A DNA stretch of 64,000 nucleotides. It comes from Kryptolebias marmoratus. Its lineage: Eukaryota > Chordata > Actinopteri > Cyprinodontiformes > Rivulidae. The translations under genes and the position numbers were made by a program. The stretch covers positions 15,696,079-15,760,078 of the forward strand of contig NC_051452.1 of NCBI RefSeq assembly GCF_001649575.2, written 5' to 3'. The notes beneath the pieces were generated by a model that worked only from the letters and a program-made list of their open reading frames with translations, was not told where the DNA came from and did no database searches. Every line of letters begins with the position of its first letter. The stretch's first letter is position 1. Positions 22,561 to 33,113 of the stretch are shown in pieces.

Positions 22561-23544
22561 TTGCAATAAAAAATAGCTCATGTTTAATATGCTGTTTTTT
22601 CAGCTTATAGTACCAATGTCTTTTAAAATACAGCATCAGAGTCATATGTTTCAGATGGTGCTGTTCTGGTCTTTTTGTTCTGCCTCTCTCTTGAACTGGA
22701 GGTTACACAGTTTTGGTGAACTGTTCAGCCAATAGTCTAAGAAGCAGATGACCCAGGAAATGAGCTGATATTCTATTCATGAGAAATAAAATACACTTTG
22801 CAGAGCTGGGCAGAGATCAGGTCACCCTGGTGCAGATCCTCCCACCAGATAATTATCCTTCATTTAAGTTTCATGTCATTTTTATACTCTATAATCAAGC
22901 TTCTTTCTGTGCATTTTCATCTCTAATTGTTGGGTTTTGATTAATGTTTCTGAGTTATGAAATCTTTAAGTGATGCTTAGAGAGGCAGTCTGGCCCAAAG
23001 TCAACAGTTGAGACAGGCAGTAAGCAAAAATTTATCATTTTTTCCCAACATTCCAACAAATGAGGACAAGTGGAAGGATAAATTCCACACATTTTTTGAA
23101 AGTAACCCCACAGACTCAATCTGAAAAAAGAAATTTAAAACTAATTGAGACTCATTTTCAAACTGTATATCTGCGTGAAGGGGATTATTTACAAAATATA
23201 ACACTTTAAATAATGTAGTCATCTATAATTTGGAAATGTGGAGAAATTAACACCATCCATCAAGACACCAAGCCACAAAACAGCCATGTAAGCATTCAGC
23301 TCCCCGAAACAAATAGGAAGAGAGTGAGAATAATTGAATTTTAGTTAGGTTTATCCATCATGAATCAAAAAGATGATCTGCCTCTGTAATTTTATATCCG
23401 ATTCTGTCAAAATGAAACCTATTAAGCTGAGTGTGAAGAAAACTAGTATCATATTTTCTTCAGGTACTTCTAACTGTTGCTTAAACAGAGAAAACCTCTT
23501 TCTCAGATAAGTGAAAAGTGTTACGAAGTAGCTAATTTGTTTCC
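22561..23544. other. Unassigned sequence
   Basis: 22740-22960 is free of recognised repeats (CTGGTGCAGATCCTCCCACC, then AGATAATTATCC) and might be conserved non-coding DNA. The remainder is AT-rich and unremarkable. Confidence 0.35.
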
Positions 23545-24400
23545 AGATTATGGCAGTATTTTTATGTGGGTAATGGTGTGCGACAAGGTAGTATCTTGTC
23601 TCCTTGTTTTTTTAACCTATGTATGGATGATTTATCTAAGCTGTTGAATCAATGTAGGACTGGCTGTTGGGTTGGTAATAGAACCATCAACCACCTGATG
23701 TATGCTGATGATCTTGTGTTATTTTGTCCATACAGTGCTGGTCTGCAGCAACTGTTAAGGGTTTGCTCTCAATATGGGTTACAGCATGATATTAAATATA
23801 ATGCAAAAAAGACTTCACCCTGTCCGGTAGCATCCTCCAGGTTACTGATGAAGTCAAATATTTGGGACATTACATCACCACTGACCTGTCTGACGATAGA
23901 GATATTCACAGGCAGTGCTGTATTCAATATATACAAGCTAATATGCGTCTTCGGAAGTTCTCCATGTGTTCAGTATCTGTTAAAACTGCACTTTTTAAAG
24001 CATATTGTACTTTAATGTATACAGCCCACCTGTGGCAGCGCTACAGGAAAAGCAGTATGAATAAACTTCAGGTTGCTTATAATGATAACATGAGGATGCT
24101 CCTTAGAGTGCCGCAATGGAGCCGTGCCAGTCAGATGTTTGTGAATGCCAATGTATCAACTACATGTATGTGTAGATTAACCGATTCTGCAAACAGCATC
24201 ATTCAGACTTTGATCAATCCTGTTCAAAGCTCAATGAGGTTCTTCTCCAGTTTATGGGATCACTGGCGTTTTAGTTTATATGTCAGTGAATGATTTCATG
24301 ATTAATTTACTTTTATTTTATTATTATTTTCTATTTCTATGTTTTTTTTTTGTCTGTTTATGGACCATAATTGTGTCTAATAAAGATGATTGATTGATAT
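23545..24400 (+). mobile_element. 5'-truncated LINE with RT C-terminal half
   Basis: Frame one (23566-23820) reads GNGVRQGSILSPCFFNLCMD, then INHLMYADDLVLFCPYSAGL and the RT active-site YADD. After a frameshift near 23820-23860 a second frame (to 24293) continues VKYLGHYITTDLSDDRDI, ALFKAYCTLMYTAHLWQRY, LQVAYNDNMRMLL and FVNANV. The short 3' UTR ends 'taataaagatgattgattga', a small tail repeat. The frameshift and apparent internal deletions show it is dead. It is a non-LTR element; I leave the clade open. Confidence 0.85.
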
Positions 24401-24513
24401 CTAAAAGGTCAATACTGTATTCAGAAAAATATGTCCAGTTTACTTTATGTACTTTCAGACATTTTGTCCATGAAGACTGTCTTGTGTTAGGCTTGAGACT
24501 TTAGACACTGAAT

Positions 24514-25367
24514 CAGGGACGTGCGGTCAGGGGAGGCAGGTGAGGCAGAGCCTCCCCTGTCATCATGACAAGAAAAAAAAAAATCATAACATAAAATGAA
24601 TATTAATATTTGTCCACTGATCTTTATGTATGAGTAATTTTCGAACATTTTTATGGTCCAAATCGCATTTTTATNNNNNNNNNNNNNNNNNNNNNNNNNN
24701 NNNNNNNNNNNNNNNNNNNNNNNNNNNNNNNNNNNNNNNNNNNNNNNNNNNNNNNNNNNNNNNNNNNNNNNNNNNNNNNNNNNNNNNNNNNNNNNNNNNN
24801 NNNNNNNNNNNNNNNNNNNNNNNNNNNNNNNNNNNNNNNNNNNNNNNNNNNNNNNNNNNNNNNNNNNNNNNNNNNNNNNNNNNNNNNNNNNNNNNNNNNN
24901 NNNNNNNNNNNNNNNNNNNNNNNNNNNNNNNNNNNNNNNNNNNNNNNNNNNNNNNNNNNNNNNNNNNNNNNNNNNNNNNNNNNNNNNNNNNNNNNNNNNN
25001 NNNNNNNNNNNNNNNNNNNNNNNNNNNNNNNNNNNNNNNNNNNNNNNNNNNNNNNNNNNNNNNNNNNNNNNNNNNNNNNNNNNNNNNNNNNNNNNNNNNN
25101 NNNNNNNNNNAGAGATGGAAAAAAACAGAAACAGACATAAAAATAGAGAAGAATGTGTAGGATGGTGGAAAACTGTTTATTTTAGTTTCTGAAAGTTAAG
25201 TGGTCTGAGAGTGTGTGTGGAGAGTGTGTGTGTGTGTGTGTGTGAAGAACGCTGATGAGATATGAAATAACCAGTAGCCAATTGAATAAGCTACCCTTTT
25301 GGATTTATATATCTGTAAATCTGACTCTCAGTGCCTCACCAACCATGAACCTCACCGCACGTCACTG
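24514..25367. mobile_element. hAT-like element containing an assembly gap
   Basis: The left end 'cagggacgtgcggt' (24514) and right end 'accgcacgtcactg' (to 25367) form inverted repeats with CAG/CTG termini. The flanks 'cactgaat' (24506-24513) and 'cactgaac' (25368-25375) agree at 7 of 8 positions, the 8-bp duplication expected of hAT. A (GT)n lies at 25227-25244. The interior is mostly unknown bases, so any transposase cannot be judged. Confidence 0.8.
24675..25110. other. Assembly gap (436 N)
   Basis: Unknown bases within the hAT-like element. Confidence 0.99.
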
Positions 25368-26199
25368 CACTGAACGAATGCCTGCTGTACAAATTGAAGT
25401 TAAGAAGTTAGAAAAATCTGGGTATTTGAAAATATTTTGTTTAAAGAATACATATTGTCTGCCCTTTCTCTAAAAACACACACTCTTCTGAAGTCTTTAT
25501 AAATACATGTCCTTAGCCTGTCTTTCCTATTATCTTATTTTAAACTGATTTTTGAGCCTGTTGTCAGACTTTTTGTATGGTGTGTTGTTTATGTGGCACA
25601 CACAAAATTTTGATAATAATTCTTGAAGAGACCTGACCATACCCAACCATACAATCCTCAGTAGTTTTCACAGCCAAACAAACTTAGCACACTTTGAACT
25701 TTTGGAAACACAGTTTATTCCTAAATATGTACATTTCCTTTGTTGGTTGTTTGACCACGTAGGTAGAGGCAGTTTATGATGCAAGGGCCCAATTTTATTA
25801 CAAATCTTGACTCTTCTCCCCACAGGTAGTTGGCTGGAGGTAGCTTCCTGTAATTTTTTCAGGCGTGGCCCAGTTGAGTCCCAGGAGGCATGGCTTGATC
25901 TCTAGGTGCTCACCAACGAGCTCCCCACTCCAGGCCTGGTCCTCCTTTATCAAGGTCCTTGCTCTTAGGTCTGGATTATATTTACTGCTCTTTGCCTCAT
26001 GAACAACATCTACTGACAAAACTGACATCACAGTGCCCATCGAGGGTGGGGATTAGTCGTGTTGTCATTTTTTCAGTAGAGACACTTTCTGTTTAAGATC
26101 TCTTGACATCACAATTTACACAAGCCACAAATTGTATGACAACATACCCCCAGGATTATGGGGGGATGGAAAAGGAGCAAGCTGAAGTGGTTTTGACAT
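25368..26199. other. Unassigned sequence with an 80-codon minus frame
   Basis: The minus frame 26040-25798 reads MGTVMSVLSVDVVHEAKSSK and onward, with no domain that I know. A conserved-looking 'aattttttcaggcgtggccc' occurs in it. It may be part of an unrecognised retroelement. Confidence 0.3.
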
Positions 26200-26330
26200 T
26201 TGATTAGGATGCCTCTGCTGAGCCTACCTTTGGAGGTTTTTGGCATGTCCCACTGGGAGATCTAGAACGTGAGGTCAGAGAGCAATTTCAATCAGGAGAA
26301 TGTCTCTTTCACAAGAAACCCACTATTTAT
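26200..26330 (+). mobile_element. Possible LINE 3' scrap
   Basis: The text 'ggaggtttttggcatgtccc', then 'actgggagatc', resembles the reverse complement of the LINE end at 15695-15903 (GTGTTCCGGGCACGTCCCAC). It is short and decayed. Confidence 0.35.
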
Positions 26331-26664
26331 AAAACCTTGCAACCGCAGCATTCATTTTTTTCTTTATTTATTTCCTTAAAATATATATATAATATATATC
26401 CATAAATGGAAACGTGTAAACCAAAACCAGCAGATGCAGATGTTTCTGTGCTTTTTGGCGGATGACAGAATTCAGAGGGAGCTAGACCAAGTGGACTCGA
26501 TTTACAGGCTCTGACTGTTGGAGGGACAGTGGCTTTGACTTGGCCACAGCATTTTTGGAAAACGTGGCAGGGAATGGTGAGTGTTTTGTATCTTTACTTC
26601 ATTTATTTACTCAGTGGCGGGAAATCTTGGGCAGCTGCACTATGACGACCCACCCACACCAAGG
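26331..26664. other. Unassigned sequence
   Basis: An AT microsatellite-like patch lies at 26380-26398. A GTGAGT donor-like site is at 26577-26582, but I found no convincing acceptor upstream. Confidence 0.35.
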
Positions 26665-26935
26665 CAAGTGAAGTGAAATGAGACTTATTTATATAGCACT
26701 TTTTGTCAACAAGGCGATCCAAAGTGCTTTACAACAGAAACAACAACAGAATCAAATACAGCAGGTACATAATCAGAAGTACAGAAGTAACACACAATTA
26801 GGGTCGAAACGAGTCGTGCTGATACTGGAGAATGGAAAACGGCCCTTGTTGGTTCCAATGAGAGCCTGATGTGTATGTTGCCTTCTTGTGGTGAGGATAA
26901 GTATGACAGAAATAAACATTTCAAAAAAGAATAGC
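26665..26935 (-). mobile_element. LINE-tail retroposon, minus orientation
   Basis: On the minus strand it ends 'gtaaagcactttggatcgcc', 'aagtgctatataaataagtc', then a CATTTCACTTCACTT tail. This is the same tail type as 12740-12807 and 47990-48066. No coding sequence is retained. Confidence 0.65.
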
Positions 26936-26984
26936 CCTCTCCCAAAATGCAATTTCTTGCTTGCCTTTCTGGGCAGAAGTCAGA

Positions 26985-27660
26985 AGAGAAAATATCTTGT
27001 AGTAATGCAAGTAATACACATCTACAACTAATTCATTTTTGGAGCCTGTCAGGTTATGTTTTGGCTTTGAGTCTTGGTGCTTTGTTTTTCTGTTTTCAGG
27101 GGTTATGTCTTCTTTTATGTTTCAGTTTGGGTTTATTGCTTTTTTATTTTATTATTTATTCATTTTGGTTTAGTCCTTGTTCTTGTTGTCTTTGTTTCTT
27201 GTCATTCTCCTCTTGTCCTCAGTCAGCACTTCTTTTCCTGCTACGCCTATCTGCACCTGCCCACAATTGTAATCACTCACCTATGCCCACTTCCCATAAT
27301 TATCCTCTGTCTTTAAAACCTGGTCATCTACTCCACTTACTCGCTGGTTCATTGTTGCTGTTTGCTTGTTGCTATTTGCTTTTCGCCTATGCCCACTACG
27401 TATGTCCATGCCTTGCCTTGCTCTTTTCTGGGTTTTTGTTCTCATTTGTATTTTTGCTGCTTTTGTTAGCAAAAATACAAGCTTTTTTTTCATTTCTTTT
27501 ATTTTTTAAAATAAAGTTTTGTTTTGTTATAATGAGTCTGTGATCTGGGTTCATCTTATTCTCCACCGTTCTTGACAGAGCCAATCCATTTCAGCATGGC
27601 TGCCACAGCTAATCAGACATAGAAAAGACAAAAATGTCTCTAACCCAGTCAATTGAAGTT
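26985..27660 (-). repeat. T300 repeat (reverse) split by a solo LTR
   Basis: T300 text on the left ('catctacaactaattcattt', 'ttggagcc') resumes on the right after 27582 with 'aatccatttcagcatggctg' and 'ccacagctaatcagacat'. The continuity shows that T300 was present before the LTR arrived. Confidence 0.75.
27047..27577 (+). mobile_element. Solo LTR, 531 bp
   Basis: It starts TGTCAGG and ends CTTGACA (TG...CA with an inverted TGTCA/TGACA), and is flanked by the 5-bp duplication 'gagcc' (27042-27046, 27578-27582). AATAAAG near 27510 fits an LTR polyadenylation signal. Pyrimidine-rich U3-like text encodes only spurious hydrophobic frames. Its 3' section resembles 3701-4120. The ends and 5-bp duplication fit an LTR retrotransposon; Ty3/gypsy is my guess. 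Confidence 0.85.
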
Positions 27661-27744
27661 GCCCTTTTGTGACGAGGGCAAGTGTCACAAAAATTAGGAC
27701 TTCCCCCAAAATTATTTTCTTGCTTTCTTTCGGGGCTTCCGTAG

Positions 27745-27792
27745 TAACCCAACCATGGATAAGTGGAAAAAAGTAATGGATGGATGGATGAT
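27745..27792 (+). repeat. Tail of the fish short repeat
   Basis: The text 'catggataagtgg', then 'taatggatggatggatg', is the terminal part of the GGATGG-tailed family. Confidence 0.5.
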
Positions 27793-27838
27793 CATAGGTA
27801 GTTGGTGATGATCCTAATGTTAAGAGTGGTGGCTTTTA

Positions 27839-27842
<4 letters not shown>

Positions 27843-27906
<64 letters not shown>
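27843..27906 (+). repeat. (AT)n microsatellite, 64 bp
   Basis: Uninterrupted AT dinucleotides. No LINE end adjoins it. Confidence 0.95.
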
Positions 27907-27910
<4 letters not shown>

Positions 27911-28699
27911 TTTATTTTGTTTTGCTAGCTTCTATTATTAAAGTCTTTAACATAAATATAGATACTGAAATTTAGTAAAAAAAAATAAAAAAAATAAAGA
28001 AAAACATCTAACTTTCCAAAAATGGGGTTTGTAAAAATGCAGAAGAGATCCTAAACTGTATGAAATAAAAATAAAAAAGAACCAGTAAAGTTAACATGTT
28101 CGCTATTATGTTTAACTTTTTGCTTAAAAGTTACACAATTTACCCCACCTTAAATGATAAATCAGCCCCAATCTGTTGTCAGCCTGAGTAGATGACAGCA
28201 GAACTGTAAAGTAAAGACAGTAATGAACAAAGCTGTACCACACTTGATTGTTGCTTCCTTGCTTTTCTCTGTGTGACAAAATCCCTTTGCATAATCTATT
28301 TGAAATTGATAAACATGTCAACATTAATAGATGTAGTCATCACTTTAAAAGGCTCTTGCACAAGATAACCAGTGTAGAAAAAAATAATAATAGAAGAGTC
28401 AAAAACAACGCTTCATCCCAGGAAAACTGTTGTCAACTACTATATGAGAAAGTCTGAACCTAATAGATTTTGTTCAGACGAGAATGTTCTGCTTCTCTTG
28501 AAACAATTACTTGTGTCTCTGCATTTTTTTTACAGCAAAATAAAACAGCCGAATGACAATCCTTTAAGAGTGTGATTCCATTTTTTTTTTAAATTTTGCC
28601 TGAGGCTGCAGATTAATCTAACAGATTTTAAAAACACTCCACCTGCAACAGCACAAAACACAAATCCTTGGTGTCTGCCTTATATAGTCACAAGAAAAG
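27907..28699. other. Unassigned AT-rich sequence
   Basis: Poly-A and AAAAT patches only. No recognised element. Confidence 0.4.
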
Positions 28700-29045
28700 A
28701 CAAAAAAAAAAGAAAGTCCACCCTCTTTCAACTTTAGGGTGATCGGGTCTTTACCAGGTTCAAAAAGTAATAAAATCTAACCAAAAATTTGCAACAGACT
28801 CTACCATGTTATTATTTATTAAACAACCAAAGCCAAGTTGGAGAAAACCACCACAGCCTAACAGCACAAACACCTCATATCAGCTGTCAGCACTGTGGTG
28901 GAGGGCTGATGGTTTGGGCTCCTTGCAGTCATTGAGTTGACCATGAACTCCTCTGTAGACCAAAGGATTCTAGAGTCAAATGTGAGGCCATTGTGTCGAC
29001 ACGGACATTGTAATGAAGATTGGGCCAAAATTCCTCTACAACCAT
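28700..29045 (+). mobile_element. Tc1-like relic with internal deletion
   Basis: It begins 'aagaaagtccaccctctttc'. It then jumps to transposase-derived text: 'cactgtggtggagggctgat', 'ggtttgggctccttgca', 'aaatgtgaggccattgtg' and 'gattgggccaaaattcctc'. The first piece looks like a terminal repeat of a fish Tc1 family. No frame survives. Confidence 0.55.
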
Positions 29046-29396
29046 GATAAAATTAGAAAGAAAACCACTACTACTGCTTTATTGCTTATTGCTGCTTTTG
29101 TTATTTTTGTGTCATGAACACTGACATGGTATAATGTGTTTTTTACATGCTTGGAGTAAAACTGAACTGTTTTTGCCCCGATAAAGACAAGATCATGTTT
29201 ATCATGTCCTGATAGAGGGCGGACTGTCTCCCCACACCCCAACCCACCCATGAATGTAGTCTTGAAGTGTTTGTAAACTTGACTGTGACCCTTTTTAATG
29301 ACGGCATTTCATGATAAATGAGTCTCTGTGGGCGAGGAAGTCAATTTGAGGACTTTTCTTCCCTGTGAAGATGTTACGAGGCTGTAGCTCACCCCC
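29046..29396. other. Sequence upstream of the presumed promoter
   Basis: No repeat was recognised. A short CCCCACACCCCAACCCACCC run (29230-29249) could be a KLF/SP-type site. The frame 29251-29036 on the minus strand looks like chance. Confidence 0.35.
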
Positions 29397-29406
29397 TTTT
29401 TATAAG
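29397..29406 (+). promoter_or_regulatory. TATA-like box
   Basis: TTTTTATAAG follows a CCCCC run. It sits about 30 bp before the pyrimidine-rich 'tctgttctcctcctc', a plausible transcription start. Placement is inferred from spacing only. Confidence 0.5.
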
Positions 29407-29456
29407 TTTGTCAGCGTGTCTCTGTTCTCCTCCTCAAGCCGAGAGAAAAGGAGGAG

Positions 29457-29484
29457 AGACGTAGATGTAGAGACGTAGATGTAG
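29457..29484 (+). repeat. Perfect 14-bp tandem duplication
   Basis: The unit 'agacgtagatgtag' occurs twice in direct contact, and each copy supplies one ATGTAG start-stop pair. Confidence 0.95.
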
Positions 29485-29517
29485 GCTACACTGGACCACG
29501 GCAGGCTGTAGGAGTAG

Positions 29518-29556
29518 GAAGAGGAAGAGGAGGAGGAGGAGGAGGAGGAGGAGGAG
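29518..29556 (+). repeat. (GGA)n repeat in the presumed 5'UTR
   Basis: A purine-only run is built from GGA/GAA triplets, with about ten uninterrupted GGA units from 29527. In RNA such runs can form G-rich structures or bind SR proteins, but nothing here shows that. Confidence 0.9.
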
Positions 29557-29569
29557 TCCTAGCGACACC

Positions 29570-29915
29570 GGGAGAATCTCAAACCCATCACCGGGAGTAA
29601 CACTAGACGCACACCTCATTCAGGGGCTACCTGCTGCATTACCCAGGAACGAACTCGGCTCGGCTCGACTGTTTTCGGATTTTGGAGCTTATCCCCGGCG
29701 TTCCGCACCTGTTCGGCAGGGGAGCAGCTCAGCCCCGCTCGGCTCAGCAGGAATTAAGGGGGTCTGCCGGAAGGACGAGCGGCTTACGGGGAGCATTTTT
29801 CAGGTAAGGACACCGTTTCTGTCAAACAAGTTGAGCCGAGCACGCGACTGTTGGCTGGAAGCGCGAGACGATTTGTGCCGCGCGGACTTTACCGGGTTTT
29901 CTCCGGGTATCACCT
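29570..29915. promoter_or_regulatory. CpG-rich promoter segment
   Basis: CG dinucleotides are dense, e.g. 'cggctcggctcgactg', 'ccccggcgttccgcacc' and 'gtgccgcgcggactttaccg', in a window that is otherwise CpG-poor. The segment spans the exon's 3' half and the start of the intron, as is usual for vertebrate CpG-island promoters. Confidence 0.7.
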
Positions 29916-30454
29916 TCATGCTGTTGAATAAACTCTGTCTGTGTGACAATGTGGCTGACAGGGCGATGTCACGCTGAATATCCAAAGATGTACGACATTT
30001 TTCAGCTGTTGGCACTCGCCTGTGTAAGGAATTGGTATAGTTGTTCTACTAAAGCTGTCCAATGGGACTTAAATGCATGTCTCTCTAGGCATCTCCAGTT
30101 CTCATCTCAATAAATTGTAATTCAGCTATGGAATGTGTGGTACTCCACTGGGCAACTAAGGACACCCAGGCCTGAGTGTGTTTGTCTGCTCTAATCACAA
30201 CCTATATTTTAGTGGAAAGTATGAAGTAGGGCTGATATTAAAAAACTTGTCATGTGCCATATTATCGTTTATTATCAATTGCAATAAATCCACATTGTCC
30301 CCATTTTCATGTAAACCAGGTGTGGGCATCAAGGCCAGTCCAGAGCAGTTAGTAGACATATATATTTATATATAGGTACCCTTGTAAGTATCCCATTGTT
30401 ACCCTATAATAACCATGTAAGTCCCCCCATAAGTACCCTGTAAACACCAGCATA
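29916..30454. other. Start of presumed first intron
   Basis: Mostly unassigned. 30225-30300 ('gggctgatattaaaaaactt', 'tatcgtttattatcaattgc') looks like the worn end of a DNA transposon. No exon was recognised. Confidence 0.35.
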
Positions 30455-30640
30455 AGGTTGCAAAATTAAAGGGATTTTCAAAGTTTGAAATTTATTAATG
30501 AGAATTAACTCGATTTTAAGGGAATAAACAAAGCTAAACCTGGAATTTAAAATATTAAAGGTTGGCTCTAAACAGAGATTTAAATATAGTTTGGTAAAAT
30601 GTACTTCAGAATAATCCTAACTAATCTTGACAACTCAGGT
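30455..30640 (-). mobile_element. MITE family G, partial copy
   Basis: The text 'gggattttcaaagtttgaaa', then 'attaaaggttggctc', is the reverse complement of words at 55735-55760 and 60160-60830 (AACCTTCAATATTTAAAA, 'actttgaaaattcc'). It is a diverged fragment. Confidence 0.5.
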
Positions 30641-30649
30641 TCACTGATA

Positions 30650-30985
30650 TGAGTTTTTTCTATGGTCGATCTTTAGACATACTGTAAGGGCAGCCGATGG
30701 CTGATATACAATCCTATTTTATTTTTTGAAATTACTGAAAAATAACATTAATTGTTTACCCTAAACAAACATATATTTAACAACCGTTAGAAGAGACCTA
30801 AAAGTAATATGTGTAGAAGAGACTTCTTGCTTGTGGGCTACAGTAAACTAGGTATAGCAGCTGCTGCTGCATCTTCATTTTCCTACTTGATAATTAATTA
30901 ATTAGGTACAAGCATGGCATTGATTATTGATTTTGTAAAAGTTGCCAATATTGGCCGATTAAAATTGGAGCACCAAATAAGCAAT
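30650..30985. mobile_element. hAT-like relic
   Basis: It has paired end-like text: 'gcagccgatggctgatatac' near 30690 and 'aatattggccgattaaaatt' followed by 'ggagcacc' near 30945. This resembles fish elements whose ends read GGGTGCACCGAT or CCGATATTGGC. There is no coding region. Confidence 0.35.
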
Positions 30986-31042
30986 CTATCTCTAATCTGG
31001 ACTAAAACAACCAGATTTCATCCACTGATTTGTCTGGCAATA

Positions 31043-31492
31043 CACTCCAACAATCAAAATCTTAAGACCAGTCAAAAAATTGCAAGAATTTGCATTTTAC
31101 ACTATTGGATCTTAAGAAGGTTCTAAGTAGAGCTTCACAATGTTAAAGGAAAAAATAAGAGTAAGAGACAAAAACTTTTGAGCGGGGAATTAATTGAAAA
31201 CTGCATTTACACTCAAATATGATTTTTTCAGCTGATCAAAAGTTTAAGACCATAGCTCAAAAAACCCCGAAACCCCCAAAACAGAAATCAAAGTGTCAAA
31301 AAAAAGGACTCAGTTATGAGTAGCTCCACCGTTCTTGTTGATGACTTCAAACAATTGTTTAGGCATGCTTGATGCCAGTGTTTCCAGGAGGCTAGTGGGA
31401 ACGTTGCTCCAAGTGTTGAAGATGGCTTCACGAAGGGCATCCACTGTCTGGAACTGATGTCCATTTTTGTAAACTTCCCTTGCCATCCATCC
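31043..31492 (-). mobile_element. Tc1-like transposon, 3' half, cut by a gap
   Basis: The element starts after TA with 'cactccaacaatcaaaatc', its terminal repeat. Minus-strand coding (31492-31310) gives GWMAREVYKNGHQFQTVDAL, then REAIFNTWSNVPTSLLETLA and SSMPKQLFEVI, which is the Tc1 transposase C-terminus. This stretch is open. The remainder falls in the gap at 31493. Confidence 0.75.
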
Positions 31493-32442
31493 NNNNNNNN
31501 NNNNNNNNNNNNNNNNNNNNNNNNNNNNNNNNNNNNNNNNNNNNNNNNNNNNNNNNNNNNNNNNNNNNNNNNNNNNNNNNNNNNNNNNNNNNNNNNNNNN
31601 NNNNNNNNNNNNNNNNNNNNNNNNNNNNNNNNNNNNNNNNNNNNNNNNNNNNNNNNNNNNNNNNNNNNNNNNNNNNNNNNNNNNNNNNNNNNNNNNNNNN
31701 NNNNNNNNNNNNNNNNNNNNNNNNNNNNNNNNNNNNNNNNNNNNNNNNNNNNNNNNNNNNNNNNNNNNNNNNNNNNNNNNNNNNNNNNNNNNNNNNNNNN
31801 NNNNNNNNNNNNNNNNNNNNNNNNNNNNNNNNNNNNNNNNNNNNNNNNNNNNNNNNNNNNNNNNNNNNNNNNNNNNNNNNNNNNNNNNNNNNNNNNNNNN
31901 NNNNNNNNNNNNNNNNNNNNNNNNNNNNNNNNNNNNNNNNNNNNNNNNNNNNNNNNNNNNNNNNNNNNNNNNNNNNNNNNNNNNNNNNNNNNNNNNNNNN
32001 NNNNNNNNNNNNNNNNNNNNNNNNNNNNNNNNNNNNNNNNNNNNNNNNNNNNNNNNNNNNNNNNNNNNNNNNNNNNNNNNNNNNNNNNNNNNNNNNNNNN
32101 NNNNNNNNNNNNNNNNNNNNNNNNNNNNNNNNNNNNNNNNNNNNNNNNNNNNNNNNNNNNNNNNNNNNNNNNNNNNNNNNNNNNNNNNNNNNNNNNNNNN
32201 NNNNNNNNNNNNNNNNNNNNNNNNNNNNNNNNNNNNNNNNNNNNNNNNNNNNNNNNNNNNNNNNNNNNNNNNNNNNNNNNNNNNNNNNNNNNNNNNNNNN
32301 NNNNNNNNNNNNNNNNNNNNNNNNNNNNNNNNNNNNNNNNNNNNNNNNNNNNNNNNNNNNNNNNNNNNNNNNNNNNNNNNNNNNNNNNNNNNNNNNNNNN
32401 NNNNNNNNNNNNNNNNNNNNNNNNNNNNNNNNNNNNNNNNNN
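31493..32442. other. Assembly gap (950 N)
   Basis: Unknown bases between a Tc1-like half element and a hAT-like end. Confidence 0.99.
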
Positions 32443-33113
32443 AGAAGCTACGGCTCCTCTTCCTCACTGCAAACTTTCTTTCTGCTACTCCATTACCGTT
32501 TTGGGGGGCATGTTTTACTCACTGCAGGTTAGAATCTGCTGAATAGGGTTTTGTGTTTAGTCTTTCTCCGTTGTCTTAAAGTTGTTAAGCAGCAGAACTA
32601 GCTCTGTGAGATCTGTTAGCAGCAGTTAGCATACAGGAAACTGCACACTGCTTTCAACGCCACCCGGTGTCATCACAAAGTAATGTTTAGTCATTGGTCG
32701 ATCACTGTATGCAAGTGAAGAGTGAGGCAACATTTAACTAAATTTACATCTACTTATTTTTGTAATTAATTGTTTTAATTGTACTTGTAGTGTGTGTGTT
32801 TAATTGATTTAGTTGTAAGTTTTATAGAGATGTGAAACACGGGTGGTAAATAAGCTATTGTTATTTTCTGCATGAGAGCTAAGTATATAAAGTGAGAATG
32901 TTGAATTGAATTTATATTGATTTATTTAAAAATAAGAAAGTAGTAAAAGTTTTACATCAACCTACTCCTTTACATACAGATAACTTTTTTATGTGGGCCA
33001 AAATGAATAACTGAATGAATGAATGATTTCCAAAACGGCGGATTAATCGATTAATCGAGAAAATAATCGCCCGATTAATCGATTATTGAAATTATCGTTA
33101 GTTGCAGCCCTAG
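32443..33113. mobile_element. hAT-like element, right end
   Basis: The right terminus is 'cgttagttgcagcccta', preceded by repeated 'gattaatcgattaatcg' motifs. It fits a very common fish family that starts TAGGGCTGCAAC. The left terminus is presumably in the gap. No coding sequence is visible in the part shown. Confidence 0.6.

Larger units (their letters stand above)
29430..29803 (+). other. Candidate untranslated first exon of an unidentified gene
   Basis: GC-rich, CpG-rich sequence ends 'gagcatttttcag' and is followed by an excellent 5' splice donor, GTAAGG (29804). The exon's only ATGs are two ATG-TAG pairs (29465-29470 and 29479-29484), so the main start codon must lie in a downstream exon not recognised here. 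The exon start is a guess based on the TATA-like box. No repeat was recognised in it apart from the GGA run and a 14-bp duplication. The gene cannot be named because no coding exon was found. An alternative is a lncRNA promoter. Confidence 0.6.

Noticed and set aside
26437..26582. Possible exon ending at the GTGAGT donor at 26577
   Set aside because: An AG precedes an open 140-nt stretch, but there is no pyrimidine tract, and open frames of this length are common by chance.
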